The notes below the pieces were generated by a model. The model ran no database searches. It worked only from the letters and a program-made list of their open reading frames with translations, and had not been told where the DNA came from. From contig NZ_BROD01000001.1 in assembly GCF_024345225.1 (NCBI RefSeq), positions 2,800,362-2,864,361 on the forward strand: a DNA stretch of 64,000 nt, given 5' to 3'. This DNA comes from Clostridium sp. TW13 (lineage in GTDB: Bacteria; Bacillota; Clostridia; Clostridiales; Clostridiaceae). A program made the position numbers and the translations under genes. Numbering within the stretch: the first letter of the stretch is position 1; each line of letters opens with the position of its first letter. Below are positions 63,271 to 64,000 of this stretch, piece by piece.

Positions 63271-63376
63271 ACTGCGTACTTTTTTCATCGGTAAAATGAA
63301 TTTGGTTGTGCTACGCACTTTATTTATCGGTGAAATGAATTTGGTTGTGCTACGCACTTTATTTATCGGTGTACAT
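63271..63376 (-). repeat. 39-bp tandem repeat at the 3' end of rfbB
   Basis: Units begin at 63272, 63311 and 63350 (period 39). Each contains a GTGC-GTA-GCAC type hairpin (GTAC-GCA-GTAC in the first unit, with compensating changes) followed rightward by the TTTAT-TATCGGTG segment. The rightmost unit contains the last codons of rfbB (T-D-K-stop), so the repeat duplicates the gene end into the untranslated region. Confidence 0.75.
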
Positions 63377-64000
63377 TTTTTCGTAATACTTTTGGTAATT
63401 GCCGGAAGTTACATTTTTCATCCATTCTTTATTATCTAGGTACCATTTAATAGTTTTCTTTATTCCAACTTCAAAAGTAGTTTCTGGATACCATCCTAAT
63501 TCTTCTTTTATCTTATCTGGAGCTATTCCATATCTTCTATCGTGGCCTTTTCTATCTTCAACGTATTTGATTAAGCTTTCAGTTACCTCCTTATCTACAT
63601 TTTCATTAATGTAAGATATAACTGTTTTTACTATTTGTATGTTAGTTCTTTCATTATGTCCACCAACATTATACACTTCACCAAATCTGCCTTCATTAAT
63701 AACCATATCAATTGCTTTAGCATGATCTTCTACAAATAACCAATCTCTTATGTTCATTCCATCTCCATATACTGGTAGTTCATTGTGCTGTAAGCAATTA
63801 TTAATTAATAATGGTATTAACTTTTCTGGGAATTGGAATGGACCATAATTATTTGAACATCTTGTTATGTTAACTGGCATGTTGTAAGTATCATGATAGG
63901 CCTTAACCATTAAATCTGAGCCAGCCTTACTTGATGAATATGGACTATGAGGATCTAATGGTGTTGTTTCCATGAAGAAACCTTCTGCCCCTAATGATCC
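63359..64000 (-). CDS. rfbB: dTDP-glucose 4,6-dehydratase (5' end outside the window)
   Basis: Only the C-terminal 213 codons are present; the frame is open to the window edge. The catalytic pair Tyr-x3-Lys is in PHSPYSSSKAGSDLMVKAYH, followed by RCSNNYGPFQFPEKLIPL, YGDGMNIRDWLFVEDHAKAI, GEVYNVGGHNERTNI and DRKGHDRRYGIAPDKIKEEL, all diagnostic for RfbB/RmlB extended SDRs. It makes dTDP-4-keto-6-deoxyglucose for rhamnose-type sugars and fits the neighbouring polysaccharide genes. Its last codons are part of a 39-bp tandem repeat. Confidence 0.93.
   Translation of the reverse strand, partial: GSLGAEGFFMETTPLDPHSPYSSSKAGSDLMVKAYHDTYNMPVNITRCSNNYGPFQFPEKLIPLLINNCLQHNELPVYGDGMNIRDWLFVEDHAKAIDMVINEGRFGEVYNVGGHNERTNIQIVKTVISYINENVDKEVTESLIKYVEDRKGHDRRYGIAPDKIKEELGWYPETTFEVGIKKTIKWYLDNKEWMKNVTSGNYQKYYEKMYTDK

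Overview
The window looks like chromosomal DNA of a low-GC Gram-positive anaerobe, most likely a Clostridium of the C. beijerinckii type. Reasons: very AT-rich intergenic DNA, strong AGGAGG/GGGGG ribosome binding sites, frequent GTG and TTG starts, an EFR1-type ferredoxin/flavodoxin protein, DUF434, DUF3795 and DUF5702 families, and an LPxTG surface phosphatase. No rRNA, tRNA, CRISPR array or intact transposase was seen. The species is an inference.

Layout. 1-9.1 kb: mixed metabolism and regulation (DUF434 fragment, SDR divergent from an AraC regulator and a sigma-70 family factor, DUF3795, lipoprotein, ferric-reductase-like flavoprotein, CDP-alcohol phosphatidyltransferase, ArsR-like regulator, FRG-domain protein). 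9.1-24.7 kb: YitT, ABM monooxygenase, two paralogous chemoreceptors around an amidohydrolase, an MFS-TetR-GNAT operon with a readable promoter and operator, a membrane protein, a flavodoxin/ferredoxin gene pair, a methyltransferase and a MATE pump. 25.3-41.7 kb: one long leftward operon that builds a Tad/Flp (type IVb) pilus and begins with a Ser/Thr phospho-signalling module: PknB-like kinase, Thr-rich acidic membrane protein, PP2C phosphatase, small membrane protein and FHA protein. TadZ, TadA, TadB, TadC, Flp pilin, TadE-like, DUF5702/TadG-like, two tandem lipoproteins, a second TadE-like protein and two prepilin peptidases follow. Divergent from it is a 2968-residue repetitive Ig-like surface protein (42.0-50.9 kb). 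51-58.3 kb: a His-rich SinR/Cas2-like protein, an NAD-binding protein, a repeat element, an unknown protein, a large lipoprotein and an LPxTG-anchored purple-acid-phosphatase-like enzyme behind a Pho-box-like array. 58.3-64 kb: exopolysaccharide/capsule genes (two BY-kinases, PHP phosphatase, chain-length regulator, SGNH hydrolase, priming glycosyltransferase, rfbB).

How genes fit together. The Tad locus plus giant adhesin-like protein and the capsule cluster make this a cell-surface region. The kinase, phosphatase and FHA genes at the head of the pilus operon suggest that pilus assembly is controlled by threonine phosphorylation; the acidic protein with repeated Thr-containing heptads is a plausible phospho-scaffold.

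Non-coding structure is unusually rich. There is a mobile-element-like family with shared terminal inverted repeats (two copies of about 103 bp, one copy of about 416 bp that folds into many hairpins, and one decayed relative). There is also a pair of covarying hairpin elements at 7.2 and 19.8 kb, a candidate pseudoknot RNA beside a decayed MFS fragment, an exact-period 875-bp tandem duplication in the Tad operon, and a 39-bp tandem repeat that includes the last codons of rfbB.
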